From UBA1309 sp047605645 (lineage in GTDB: Bacteria > Bacteroidota > Bacteroidia > Bacteroidales > Dysgonomonadaceae): a DNA stretch of 64,000 bases. The position numbers and the translations under genes were made by a program. Each line of letters starts with the position of its first letter. Positions within the stretch are counted from its first letter, which is position 1. Below the pieces are notes generated by a model, which worked only from the letters and a program-made list of their open reading frames with translations, had not been told where the DNA came from and did not search any database. Below are positions 1 through 8,193 of the stretch, piece by piece. The DNA is taken from contig JASGFJ010000001.1 in assembly GCA_047605645.1 (NCBI GenBank), forward strand, positions 124,001-188,000, written 5' to 3'.

Positions 1-2973
1 CCAACAGGCACTTTGCCTTCTTATCTGCGGGTGTATGTGCTGAGTAACAATGTGGAAGAGCATCTGATGCACTGCGTGCCTGATCAGGAAGGGGTGGAGG
101 ATATCAAGGTGCGTTACGATTTGGCTGCTGTCAATGAGGTGTTTACACCTGTGTTGGAACACGTTTGGGAAGGAGCTCAGCTCAATCTTATCTCACCCCG
201 GCAAGACCAGGCTTCCGGTGAAGTGACAGCGAAGGTTTTTGTTCTTGAGCCTGATTTTCTCCTGGATGTGTCTTCCCTGGCAGAATGTTTTCCCTCTTTT
301 GCAACGAATTATCTGCACTACTTCCGAAAGAAGTTTGAGCAAAGTCCGCAGACCCATTTTATTTTGCTGGGGAACCTGGCCAACTTTTTTCTCGATGAGC
401 TGATTTATGCAGAACATTGCGAAACACTTTCTTTCAGGGATATTTTCCTGAAAGCTTTCAAACAAATGCCTTTTGAGTTTACGAGTTGTAAAGAAATTAG
501 TCAGGAGGACGACTTCCGCGCATTTATGAAAAAAGCGGAAGCTCACTTCGAACATATCCGCCGGGTGGTGTCCTCCGATTTCCCGCGCATGGGAATTCAT
601 CCTCGTGAAAGCACGCTTGAACCGTCCTTCTTCTGTGAAAAATATGGTGTGCAGGGACGCCTCGATATGCTTCAGGCTGCCGAAGACCAACACCGGCTGC
701 ATCACATTGTGGAGTTGAAGTCCGGCGGGCTGCCTTATCCCGCTTCCGACCACGGCCGAATCTCTGCCAATCATGAAGTGCAAACCATTATTTACCGGAT
801 GATAATCGAGACGGTATATGGCACTGACAGCCGGCAGGTTTTCCCGGCAATACTCTATTCGGCGGCAGATATTCCGGGGACAAATCTACGCATGGCAGCT
901 CCTTCCAAAATGAAAGAAAAGGAAATACTGCATCTGCGTAATCAAATTGTGCTGATGGAGCATAATTTATATGCCGACGGCGAAGCAGGAGTCCTTTCTT
1001 ATCTCCGGAAATGGCTCGATATTTCGAATTATCCCCGCGCACCGAAATTTCTGGAAGAACAACTGAATGCATTTAAAAAAATAATTGAAGGGATTACTCC
1101 TCTCGAAAAATCTTATTTCACGCGCTTTGTCAGCTTTATTTCCCGTGAACTCTATATTCTCAAGGCGGGGGATCTCGGGCCGGATACACGTCCCGGAATA
1201 TCCGATTTATGGAAGAGTAATTTCCTTCAGCGACAAGAAAAATTCGAGCTGATATCCGTGTCCATTCACGAAATAAGCGACTATGAACGGGGAATGGTTA
1301 TTTCGTTTATCAAGCATACGGAGCAGCCTTTTGTGAATTTCCGCGAAGGGGATATTTGTGTGGTATATCCTCGTGATAAAGAGACCGACACTGTACTCAA
1401 TCAGCAGATTCTAAAAGGAACAATCGAACGGATTACGAGCAATCACGTGCGGGTGCGCTTCCGCTACAAACAGCGAAACGCCTCCTTTTTTGCGACACAT
1501 CAACGCTGGGTAATCGAACACGACGTGATGGATCACAGTTACAACCAGATGTATCGCAATTTATTTGCTTTCCTTCAGGCGGATAAGAAAAAACGGGAAC
1601 TGTTGCTTGGTATGCAGGCACCTCAAAGTACTTATCCAAAGGAGCCTTCGGAAGATCTTTCCTTCGAGGAAAAGCGAGATACTGTCATTGAAAAAGCGAT
1701 GGCCGCCGAAGACTATTTTCTGATTGTCGGTCCTCCGGGAACAGGCAAGACTTCTGTCTTTGCCCGAAATCTTATTGAACGGTATTTTGATAATCCGGAT
1801 GCCAATATCCTTGTTTTGGCTTATACAAACCGTGCAGTAGATGAACTTTGCGAAGCCATTAAAGCGGCTGTGGGAAGCCCTGAAGCATACATCCGTATCG
1901 GTTCGGAACTGTCTTGCGGTGAAGCATACCGGGATCGGTTGCTCCAGAATATATCGGCAAAATCCGACTCTCGCCAACAATTGCAACAAATTATTACCTC
2001 CACGCGCATATATGTCGGCACCTTGGCCGCTTTGTCGGGGCGTCTTGAGATTTTCCGGATGAAGAAATTTCAGGTAGCGCTTATCGATGAGGCGTCGCAG
2101 ATTCTGGAGCCTCAAATCATTGGATTGCTTCCGCTGTTCGATAAATTCATTCTTATCGGGGATCACAAACAGCTTTCTACTATTTCTTTGCAGGAGGAGG
2201 TTCAATCCCGTGTGGAACAGCCCCAATTGCATGAAATAGGGTTGCTCAATTGCAGAGAATCGCTCTTCGAACGATTATTCCGGCTCTGTCGCGACAACGG
2301 ATGGAGCAATGCTTATGATACGCTCACCTACCAGGGGCGAATGCATGAGGAGTTGTCCGGATTTGTAAATGCCTTTTTCTACGACGGAATGTTGCGTCCG
2401 GCAAGCCAATGGCAACTTGAACCTCACCGGCTATCGACCTGCGACACCAATAACAGGCTGAAGAGATTGCTCACAACCACCCGTGTGGCATTTATCCATA
2501 CGCTCAAAGAGTATGATTTGGCTTCGTCTTGCAAGGTAAACGAACAAGAGGCGGAAATGGCTGCTTTCCTGTCCAAAGCTTTGGTGGAAGTATACAGGGA
2601 GAACGATCTCCCTTTCGACTCTTCGAAAACACTGGGCATTATTGCGCCTTACCGCAACCAGATTGCCCTTATCAAACATAAACTTGAAATGACCGGCATT
2701 CCCGAATTGAGTGGCATCATGGTGGATACGGTGGAACGATTTCAGGGTAGCCAGCGCGACGTGATTATCCTCTCGTTCTGTATGAATCAAACTCATCAGT
2801 TACAGTTTTTCAGCAATATGAATAGCGAACGAACCGTCGACAGGAAGTTGAATGTCGCCCTTACCCGCGCCCGCCGTCAGATGTTCCTTATTGGCAATGA
2901 AACGGTGTTGCGCCGCAATGAAATATACGGAAAGCTGATTGACTGGGCCGAAAGTTTCGGTTCTGTGATGTAG
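1..2973 (+). CDS. Dna2-like nuclease-helicase (superfamily 1), 5' end outside window
   Basis: The reading frame is open to the left edge, so the true start lies upstream; a TTG at 13 is only the first internal start-like codon. Numbered from base 13, a RecB/Cas4-type nuclease region is visible around residues 215-270 (GRLDML, then IVELKSG, then a conserved HEVQTIIY segment). A superfamily 1 helicase follows: Walker A GPPGTGKTS near 573, LIDEASQ, GDHKQL, YQGRMHEE, DTVERFQGSQRD and the C-terminal VALTRAR motif. Nuclease plus UPF1/Dna2-like helicase suggests cleavage and unwinding of branched or flapped DNA in repair, replication or defence; the exact role is inference. No partner gene is visible downstream, where a decayed insertion sequence begins. 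Confidence 0.85.
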   Translation, partial: PTGTLPSYLRVYVLSNNVEEHLMHCVPDQEGVEDIKVRYDLAAVNEVFTPVLEHVWEGAQLNLISPRQDQASGEVTAKVFVLEPDFLLDVSSLAECFPSFATNYLHYFRKKFEQSPQTHFILLGNLANFFLDELIYAEHCETLSFRDIFLKAFKQMPFEFTSCKEISQEDDFRAFMKKAEAHFEHIRRVVSSDFPRMGIHPRESTLEPSFFCEKYGVQGRLDMLQAAEDQHRLHHIVELKSGGLPYPASDHGRISANHEVQTIIYRMIIETVYGTDSRQVFPAILYSAADIPGTNLRMAAPSKMKEKEILHLRNQIVLMEHNLYADGEAGVLSYLRKWLDISNYPRAPKFLEEQLNAFKKIIEGITPLEKSYFTRFVSFISRELYILKAGDLGPDTRPGISDLWKSNFLQRQEKFELISVSIHEISDYERGMVISFIKHTEQPFVNFREGDICVVYPRDKETDTVLNQQILKGTIERITSNHVRVRFRYKQRNASFFATHQRWVIEHDVMDHSYNQMYRNLFAFLQADKKKRELLLGMQAPQSTYPKEPSEDLSFEEKRDTVIEKAMAAEDYFLIVGPPGTGKTSVFARNLIERYFDNPDANILVLAYTNRAVDELCEAIKAAVGSPEAYIRIGSELSCGEAYRDRLLQNISAKSDSRQQLQQIITSTRIYVGTLAALSGRLEIFRMKKFQVALIDEASQILEPQIIGLLPLFDKFILIGDHKQLSTISLQEEVQSRVEQPQLHEIGLLNCRESLFERLFRLCRDNGWSNAYDTLTYQGRMHEELSGFVNAFFYDGMLRPASQWQLEPHRLSTCDTNNRLKRLLTTTRVAFIHTLKEYDLASSCKVNEQEAEMAAFLSKALVEVYRENDLPFDSSKTLGIIAPYRNQIALIKHKLEMTGIPELSGIMVDTVERFQGSQRDVIILSFCMNQTHQLQFFSNMNSERTVDRKLNVALTRARRQMFLIGNETVLRRNEIYGKLIDWAESFGSVM

Positions 2974-3084
2974 CAATTTCTATTCGGTCTATGTCTACAT
3001 CCTCCATAGTATCGGGTCACTACCGAAAATCTTACAGGGAAGAACCTTTTCTGAAAAAGGAGAGGGAAAGAGCAAAAGATGCAA

Positions 3085-3480
3085 TATTGGGGGATGATTG
3101 ACTGGAACAACCATTTTGGGGAATTCTGTACAAATAAGCCCATTGATACTCAAAGGATCGCCAATCTCTTCGACCATTATTCTTTCAAAATTGAGAAGAA
3201 GGCTATTTTCGTTCTCGACAATACTCGTGTACACAGAAGTACATAATCCGGCAGATGCGTTCTATCTGGGAAAAACGAGAACTCTTCTTGTTTTGCATCC
3301 CTTTCTTGCTCTCTTCATTTGAATATTGCTAAAGCCCTTCGGTGCGTAATGAAAGGAAAATGACTTAGAACTCAGGATTACTCTTGTGCTGAAACACTCT
3401 TTTGCACCCCCCAATAAAGTATTGGTACAATAATTGGACGAGATTTGAGAATCAACTATACACATAATGCTGCTTCATTT
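3085..3480 (+). pseudogene. Decayed IS630-family transposase, C-terminal part
   Basis: Conserved IS630 DDE blocks can be read in order across three frames. DTQRIANLFDHYSF then AIFVLDNTRVHRS lies near 3144-3240 and ends in a stop. RQMRSIWEKRELFLF follows near 3250-3300 in another frame. LHLNIAKALRCVMKGK, a stop, then LRTQDYSCAETLFC follows from about 3313 in a third frame. The usual catalytic Glu in the LNxxE motif reads Lys here. At least two frameshifts and several stops mean it is dead. No terminal inverted repeats were identified. Confidence 0.8.
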
Positions 3481-3766
3481 TGAACATTTGCTTAACTAAT
3501 TAATCATCCATCCGCTTCAATATCTATTGGATAGAGTATTCGTTGAATTTTCCTCGTTGACTCGGTATAAGTGAATAAAAAATTAGAAAATCACGGAAAA
3601 CCGTAATAAAAAGGAGGGTGATAATGTAGAACTTTGTAAATGCTAATGAATAGATATAGAATGTTAAAACGATTTGTGTATTGTCTTTTCAGTATACTAA
3701 AATCCGGTTTTAATGCTCTTGTGACAGAACCGTCGGCGATAAAGCAAACGACCTCTATGGATTTAA

Positions 3767-3826
3767 ACGAAGCTTGGTTTTATTAAGCACTCCAGGGAAA
3801 TCGTTTGAAGATAGGGCAGGTGTCCT
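3767..3826 (-). repeat. Dispersed repeat, divergent copy (A')
   Basis: Read on the minus strand, this ends in AAGCTTCGTTT after TTAATAAAACC and aligns with loss of identity to the four better copies at 3838-3910, 6381-6450, 45405-45485 and 56600-56680. It sits next to the 3838-3910 copy in the same orientation, so the pair looks like a tandem duplication or an insertion beside an older copy. Confidence 0.5.
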
Positions 3827-3837
3827 GGTTGCTGCTC

Positions 3838-3910
3838 GAAAAAACGAAGCCTGATTTTTATTAAATCAACCCAAAACAATGATTAAAAAAAACGGGCAAA
3901 TTCTATACCG
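3838..3910 (-). repeat. Dispersed non-coding repeat (copy A)
   Basis: The minus strand carries ATCATTGTTTTGGGTTGATT, then TAATAAAAATCAGGCTTCG, nearly the same as the copy at 56600-56680 and clearly related to 45405-45485. It lies directly upstream of the secreted-protein gene at 3934. Other copies retain inverted GCCTGATTTTT and AAAAATCAGGC arms; here the first arm has changed. It has no coding potential. Confidence 0.7.
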
Positions 3911-3933
3911 CTTACTCGTGAAAATTAAATTGC

Positions 3934-5202
3934 ATGAAAAAGACAATCACATTTATTTTATTCTCCATTGCTCTATTTGTTTGCAGCAATGGATGCCATG
4001 CTCAGTTTTTGAAAAAGCTGGGCAAAAGTATTGAAAAAGTGAGCAAACAAGTGGACGATGCTTTGAAAACGGACGAACCTGCGAATACCAGCAGTGCTGA
4101 AATCAATCATTCAAAGATAGCAGTCAGTACTCCTCACCGGAATTTACTCGTAAATCTCATTGGTGCCGAGATGTCCGGCGATAAATATGTTTTGGAATTT
4201 ACAATAACAAATAAAGGTGAAAATATTAAAGATTATCGGCTGGAAGATTGTTCAGGGCTGGGCTGTGGAGACACTGAAGTGTATGACAATCTAGGGAATA
4301 AATGCAGGGTAGACATAGCCTTTGGAAGCCGTTTGCCAGATAACACGCCGGTGAAGGTAAGGGCAATAATATCCCAATTCAGTTCGAAAGCGACTTATTT
4401 CTCTCGAATAAAAATAAAGGGCGAGACCTGGGATCATGGTTATTCTAACCGGCCAGATGGGTTTTTTATTTTCAAGAATGTGCCTATTATAAGACAAAAG
4501 GAGCAGGAGGTTGTTGTTCCTACGAAGGACGTAAAAAATGTACAAGCGGCAGAAACAAAGCCGGCTACGAGCAATACTCCTGCCGCGACAGAAACACAGC
4601 GGGCGCCGGTCGAAGCGGATTATACATTATCGAAAGAGCAGATGACCGGATGGAAAGCCGAGAGGCTTTTAGGAAGGGTTCAGTCCGTTAAATACAGTAC
4701 GGGAAAACAAGTGTTTTTTAATACGCTGGGGAATCCTTCTAAAATAATCAATGGCAAAGATGTGGAAACCAGGAGTTATACGACATCGAATCCTGTTAAG
4801 AATAGTGATAAACTAAAACTGACATATCGAAAAAATACTCGTGAAATACAGGACTACTACGAAATAAAAGAGGGTTGTGGCCATGGTGAATCGTATACAT
4901 TCAACAGGCAGGGAAAAGTTATCAGTTCCTGGAACAAACAAGGTTGCAGCGATATTTATAACGAAAAATATATCTATAATAAAACGTCCGACAACTTTCC
5001 TTCAATAATAGAAGGCGAAAATTTCTGGGAGTCCGGGAGTTGGACTGTAACCCGGACTTACCAATATCTGGAATTCGATAAAAATGGCAACTGGACTAAG
5101 CGCAAAGTCAAAGAGGTTGCAATATCTACTGATTTCGAGACAGAAAAGAAAACCTCGGAGACAAAGAACTATATAGAGACAGCTGTATATGTTTATTATT
5201 AG
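3934..5202 (+). CDS. Secreted protein of unknown function
   Basis: Encodes 422 residues starting ATG at 3934. An N-terminal hydrophobic signal peptide ends near CHAQ (about residues 1-24), so the product is probably exported; a Cys lies near the cleavage site but the surrounding residues are a weak lipobox. A basic/amphipathic stretch follows, then a beta-rich region (about 70-190), a Pro/Thr/Ala-rich linker (about 195-225), and a C-terminal half rich in Tyr, Asn and Lys with YTFNRQGKV and YLEFDKNGNW segments, reminiscent of the short YD-like or MORN-like repeats of Bacteroidota surface proteins. I do not recognise a family. The 3' 229 bases recur almost exactly at 6128-6356. The next gene starts 10 bases after the stop, so the two are probably cotranscribed. 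Confidence 0.7.
   Translation: MKKTITFILFSIALFVCSNGCHAQFLKKLGKSIEKVSKQVDDALKTDEPANTSSAEINHSKIAVSTPHRNLLVNLIGAEMSGDKYVLEFTITNKGENIKDYRLEDCSGLGCGDTEVYDNLGNKCRVDIAFGSRLPDNTPVKVRAIISQFSSKATYFSRIKIKGETWDHGYSNRPDGFFIFKNVPIIRQKEQEVVVPTKDVKNVQAAETKPATSNTPAATETQRAPVEADYTLSKEQMTGWKAERLLGRVQSVKYSTGKQVFFNTLGNPSKIINGKDVETRSYTTSNPVKNSDKLKLTYRKNTREIQDYYEIKEGCGHGESYTFNRQGKVISSWNKQGCSDIYNEKYIYNKTSDNFPSIIEGENFWESGSWTVTRTYQYLEFDKNGNWTKRKVKEVAISTDFETEKKTSETKNYIETAVYVYY
4972..5200 (+). repeat. 229-bp direct repeat, left copy (gene 3' end)
   Basis: Bases 4972-5200, the last 76 codons of the secreted-protein gene, are repeated at 6128-6356 (offset 1156) with two mismatches that I could see (4986 G to A, and one C to T near the AAACCTCGG segment). 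Homology stops exactly at the stop codon region, where TAG becomes TGA. Confidence 0.95.
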
Positions 5203-5212
5203 AATCTTTAAC

Positions 5213-5872
5213 ATGAAATCATTTTTATTTGCAAGTCCCGCAGGAGGGGGAACCGGAATGGGATTAATAATACTTATACTACTGCCGATAGTGATCATTG
5301 CCGCTGTTGCTTTCATGAAATCAAGCAAGAAAGAACGTGAAATGGAAAGTCTGGGATTGGATCCCATTGATTTAGCCAGAGTGAAAACCCAATATACCGG
5401 ATTTGATATTTTCTTGAATATCCTTTGGCATATCCCGTTCGGCGGATTTATCGTTGCATTGTTTACTGCTCTTGGAGGCTTATTCTGGTGTATTACCATT
5501 ATTGGTCTTCCGCTCGGACTGGGACTGTTGCAGTACGCGAAATTTCTGCTTTGGCCTCATGGACATGTAATGATGAGCAAGAAATTCGTTAGACAGCTGA
5601 CTGACGAAAAGCCAAATGTTTTATGGAAGAGTTTTTCCCTGATTGTCCGGATCGTTTATTTTCCATTCGGATTAATCAATGTGATCTCTCTGGCTATTGT
5701 GGCACTTTTCGCGTTCATCTCAATCATAGGAATACCGCAGGGATTAGTTTATATAAAATCATTGGGCACGGTTTTCAATCCCGTCAATAAGATTTGTGTG
5801 CCGGCAGTTGCAACTAAAATACTAGAAGAGAGAATGATATCTACGGTCGGTAAGAAAAATATTGATATGTAA
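5213..5872 (+). CDS. yccF: YccF-domain inner-membrane protein
   Basis: ATG at 5213 gives 219 residues; an in-frame ATG at 5189 overlaps the previous gene and is less likely. A first membrane segment (about residues 15-34) leads to a short cytoplasmic stretch, then a YccF-type module with NILWHIPFGGF, a long membrane segment and IIGLPLGLGLLQYAKFLLWP, followed by a second similar hydrophobic pair containing IIGIPQGLVY. The two short Ile-Gly-Leu/Ile-Pro turns are typical of the duplicated YccF domain. Its biochemical role is not established. It follows the secreted-protein gene by 10 bases, consistent with a two-gene operon. The MMSKK segment near residue 121 recurs at the end of a dubious frame near 6885. 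Confidence 0.8.
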   Translation: MKSFLFASPAGGGTGMGLIILILLPIVIIAAVAFMKSSKKEREMESLGLDPIDLARVKTQYTGFDIFLNILWHIPFGGFIVALFTALGGLFWCITIIGLPLGLGLLQYAKFLLWPHGHVMMSKKFVRQLTDEKPNVLWKSFSLIVRIVYFPFGLINVISLAIVALFAFISIIGIPQGLVYIKSLGTVFNPVNKICVPAVATKILEERMISTVGKKNIDM

Positions 5873-5943
5873 GATCAGCAAAAAGAAAATGCTCATTAGA
5901 CTAAGTTGATTGAAAAATGAAAAACAGACTGAAAATTGTTTCC

Positions 5944-5974
5944 ATAGCTTTTTTACTTCAAGTAAAAAAGCTAT
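5944..5974 (+). terminator. Near-perfect palindrome, probable terminator
   Basis: ATAGCTTTTTTACTT and its exact reverse complement are separated by one base, 70 bases after the yccF stop. The U-rich arm and position suggest a transcription terminator usable in either direction. Confidence 0.55.
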
Positions 5975-6008
5975 TTATCTCTGAAAGAATTATTGTATCT
6001 TTCTTTCG

Positions 6009-6090
6009 CAGCATATTTTTTTTGGTTTTTTTGGTTACGTAAAGTTGCTTAATGTCAGTGGATTTTCCAAAATAATATGCTGTTTTTTTA
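6009..6090 (+). other. Long-loop inverted repeat with T-tract
   Basis: Arms at 6009-6025 (CAGCATATTTTTTTTGG) and 6067-6082 (CCAAAATAATATGCTG) are almost complementary, with about 41 bases between them and seven T residues straight after the right arm. It could be a second terminator, a small-element end pair or a structured RNA. It carries no open frame. Confidence 0.45.
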
Positions 6091-6127
6091 TTATATATCA
6101 ACAAGTTGTTTTACTTGCAAAAGTTGA

Positions 6128-6356
6128 ATCTATAATAAAACATCCGACAACTTTCCTTCAATAATAGAAGGCGAAAATTTCTGGGAGTCCGGGAGTTGGA
6201 CTGTAACCCGGACTTACCAATATCTGGAATTCGATAAAAATGGCAACTGGACTAAGCGCAAAGTCAAAGAGGTTGCAATATCTACTGATTTCGAGACAGA
6301 AAAGAAAACTTCGGAGACAAAGAACTATATAGAGACAGCTGTATATGTTTATTATT
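6128..6356 (+). pseudogene. Duplicated 3' fragment of the secreted-protein gene
   Basis: Near-identical to 4972-5200, in the same frame and ending at TGA (6357-6359), but with no start or 5' part. It is immediately followed by dispersed-repeat copy B, so it is probably the remnant of a second gene copy whose 5' part was deleted, or a segment carried by recombination. The near-identity shows the event is recent or that gene conversion is ongoing. Confidence 0.85.
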
Positions 6357-6380
6357 GAGTTTTTTATGTGAGATGAATCC

Positions 6381-6450
6381 CTGGCTCTTTATCAAGTTAC
6401 GCAAAACAATGATAAAAAAACAGGCGAGTATCGTACTGTCTAATCGTAAG
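6381..6450 (-). repeat. Dispersed non-coding repeat (copy B)
   Basis: On the minus strand, TTACGATTAG, then ACTCGCCTG, then a T-run and ATCATTGTTTTG match copy D at 56600-56680. The part after the central TTG is more divergent (AACTTGATAAAGAGCCAG). Same orientation as copy A, so A and B bracket the secreted-protein/yccF pair and the duplicated tail. Confidence 0.65.
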
Positions 6451-6588
6451 TCGGGCTATGAAATTAGTTTCTTGCACCTGATTCGTTGTGTAGCTTATCT
6501 TGCTGTCGGGGTAATCGGGGTTGTTCCTGGCTGATTGAATCCTGGTTTTGTGTGTACTCTCTTAGCATATCTACGCGTGACTCTGCGT

Positions 6589-6700
6589 CATACACTCGCA
6601 TGGGGGATCGTCATACACTCGTATGGGGGATCGGCACACGCCCGTATAGGGGATCGGCATACACTCGTATGAGGGATCGGCATACGCCCGTATGGAGGTG
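6589..6700 (+). repeat. 23-bp tandem repeat with internal palindrome, about 4.9 units
   Basis: Units start at 6589, 6612, 6635, 6658 and 6681. Each has CATACACTCGTATG, or the variant CATACGCCCGTATG, followed by GGGGATCGG. The first 14 bases form a CATAC/GTATG inverted repeat, so every unit can fold into a small hairpin; in unit 3 both arms change (CACAC and GTATA), which weakens its stem. A frame runs through it (6486-6890) but its composition (Arg/Ser/Cys-rich, no known domain) argues against a real protein. Apart from this array and the weak MMSKK echo near 6885, I see no gene between 6451 and 6915. Confidence 0.85.
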
Positions 6701-6915
6701 TTCCATCTTGGATATACAAGAGAGAGGTGTGGGCGGGTTGTTTCGGATTGCTGCTTACAACCAGTCGTCTACTATTCAGCCCGCTGCGTCGGTGAAAGAG
6801 AGAGCTTGCATTGCACGCCGGAAGAGCAGGAAGAGCAGGAACTGCAGGTGGAAGCAACTTTCGGCTTTGGCTTCACCGGCAATGCAATGATGAGCAAGAA
6901 AATTGTCGGATAATA

Positions 6916-7455
6916 TCAGAAAAGCGACTTTAGCTGTTTGCCATTCAGGTTGTATATCGTGACATTGCCCTTTTCATACACCGCAAAAGTGGGTTCGTTT
7001 TGGCTTTTCGGAAAAGTCACAGAGCCTGTATTGCAGATAATCCCCTTCTCTTCGGTTTGTTCCAGTTTCCAGAGATGGGTATGCCCGTAAAATAAATAAT
7101 CGACTTTCCCTTTTGGGGGATTCTTCTCGTTGAAAATGTGTCCATGGGTAAGACAAAGGCGTTTGCCTTCATCCACCACTAGCACATAATCCGACATAAT
7201 CGGAAAATCGAGCAGCATCTGATCCACCTCCGAATCACAATTTCCCCGTACCGCTATCACATCCGTAGCCATTGCGTTGAGGCGTTCGGCTATTTTTATC
7301 GGGTCAAGTCCCTCCGGTAGCCCATTGCGAGGGCCATAATTGAGTATATCTCCCAAAAGAAGCAACATGTCGCATCGGTTGGCTTTGTAGAAAGTCAGTA
7401 CTTTCTCCAAGGCGGGAAGCGAACCGTGTATGTCGGAGGCGAGAAGGTATTTCAT
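6916..7455 (-). CDS. yfcE: Phosphodiesterase, YfcE/MJ0936-type metallophosphoesterase
   Basis: Encodes 179 residues. All calcineurin-like metal-binding motifs are present in order: SDIHG near residue 8, LLGDILNYGPRN near 34, GNCD near 71, a lone His in LTHGH near 104 and GHTH near 124. This length and motif set fit the YfcE group, which hydrolyses phosphodiesters with two metal ions in the cytoplasm; the physiological substrate is not known. It is the last gene of a minus-strand run with the esterase (24-base gap) and cca. Confidence 0.88.
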   Translation of the reverse strand: MKYLLASDIHGSLPALEKVLTFYKANRCDMLLLLGDILNYGPRNGLPEGLDPIKIAERLNAMATDVIAVRGNCDSEVDQMLLDFPIMSDYVLVVDEGKRLCLTHGHIFNEKNPPKGKVDYLFYGHTHLWKLEQTEEKGIICNTGSVTFPKSQNEPTFAVYEKGNVTIYNLNGKQLKSLF

Positions 7456-7479
7456 TCTGTTTTTAGAGTTACATTCGTA

Positions 7480-8142
7480 TTAATCGTTAATGATTCCGGC
7501 GAGCCAGTTATTCACATCCCATATCATCTCGCCATTGATGGTGTGATCATCGTTATACGCATGCATTTCGAAGTTGACACCCTGCGAGCGCAAATAATCG
7601 GCCGCTTCGAGTGCTTTTTCAAATACCAGCCGTCTGTCTTGCAATCCGTGGCCGATAAACATCTTTACCTGCTGTATCCGTTTCGGATGTACAGCCAGCG
7701 GTTTTATTTCGCGAAGCATCCGGCCGCCCAGGACCACAATTGCCTTTATCTTTTCGGGGTGTGTCAATGCAATATTATAACTCGAAATACCTCCCTGGCT
7801 GAATCCCAGTAGGATTACCCGCTGAGGATCGGCCTGGTATTTTTCGATAATCTCATCGATGAAAGAGAGTATCTGTTCAATAGAATCTTTCAGCTTTTGC
7901 TCGTTGGCTATCGACTCTTCCGATTCGTCCAATTCGAACCAGGCAAAGCTTTTGAGCCCGTATTGTATGGGGCCTCTGACAGATACTACCAGAAATTCTT
8001 CGGGAAGAAGATCTGCAAAGTCAAACATCCATTCCTCATTGCTGCGTGCTCCGTGGAGAAGTATCAGTAGGGGAGGAGAACTTTCCCGTGAGGAAGGTCT
8101 GACCAGATAGGATAATTGTTTTTTTCGTAAGATTTCGCCCAT
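7480..8142 (-). CDS. Alpha/beta-hydrolase, carboxylesterase/phospholipase family
   Basis: Encodes 220 residues with the nucleophile elbow GFSQGG (Ser115), a C-terminal acid in GLQDRR (Asp169) and a His in NDDHT (His200), plus an early LLHGARSNEEW oxyanion region. The order and spacing match the short cytosolic carboxylesterases (YpfH/acyl-protein-thioesterase type). No signal peptide is visible. The substrate is unknown. It lies 51 bases downstream of cca and 24 upstream of yfcE, suggesting cotranscription. Confidence 0.85.
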   Translation of the reverse strand: MGEILRKKQLSYLVRPSSRESSPPLLILLHGARSNEEWMFDFADLLPEEFLVVSVRGPIQYGLKSFAWFELDESEESIANEQKLKDSIEQILSFIDEIIEKYQADPQRVILLGFSQGGISSYNIALTHPEKIKAIVVLGGRMLREIKPLAVHPKRIQQVKMFIGHGLQDRRLVFEKALEAADYLRSQGVNFEMHAYNDDHTINGEMIWDVNNWLAGIIND

Positions 8143-8193
8143 ATACCCGCTATTTGAGATAAGAATGAGCGAAACCGGTATGTGTCACGCCCA

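Larger units (their letters stand above)
3481..3933. other. Gene-free spacer
   Basis: AT-rich sequence between the dead transposase and the next gene. Apart from the two dispersed-repeat copies near its right end I see no open frame, RNA gene or convincing promoter. With the pseudogene to the left it fills 2974-3933. Confidence 0.5.

Noticed and set aside
193..1072. Long minus-strand frames under the nuclease-helicase
   Set aside because: They are antisense to a gene with strong motifs and show no domains.
6589..6700. Possible CRISPR array
   Set aside because: Units are contiguous with no variable spacers and there are no cas genes, so it is a simple tandem repeat.
6486..6890. Plus-strand 134-codon frame across the 23-bp tandem repeat, and an overlapping frame ending in MMSKKIVG
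   Set aside because: Composition (Arg, Ser and Cys rich) and passage through a tandem repeat argue against a real protein. The 15-base ATGATGAGCAAGAAA match to yccF is too short to claim homology.
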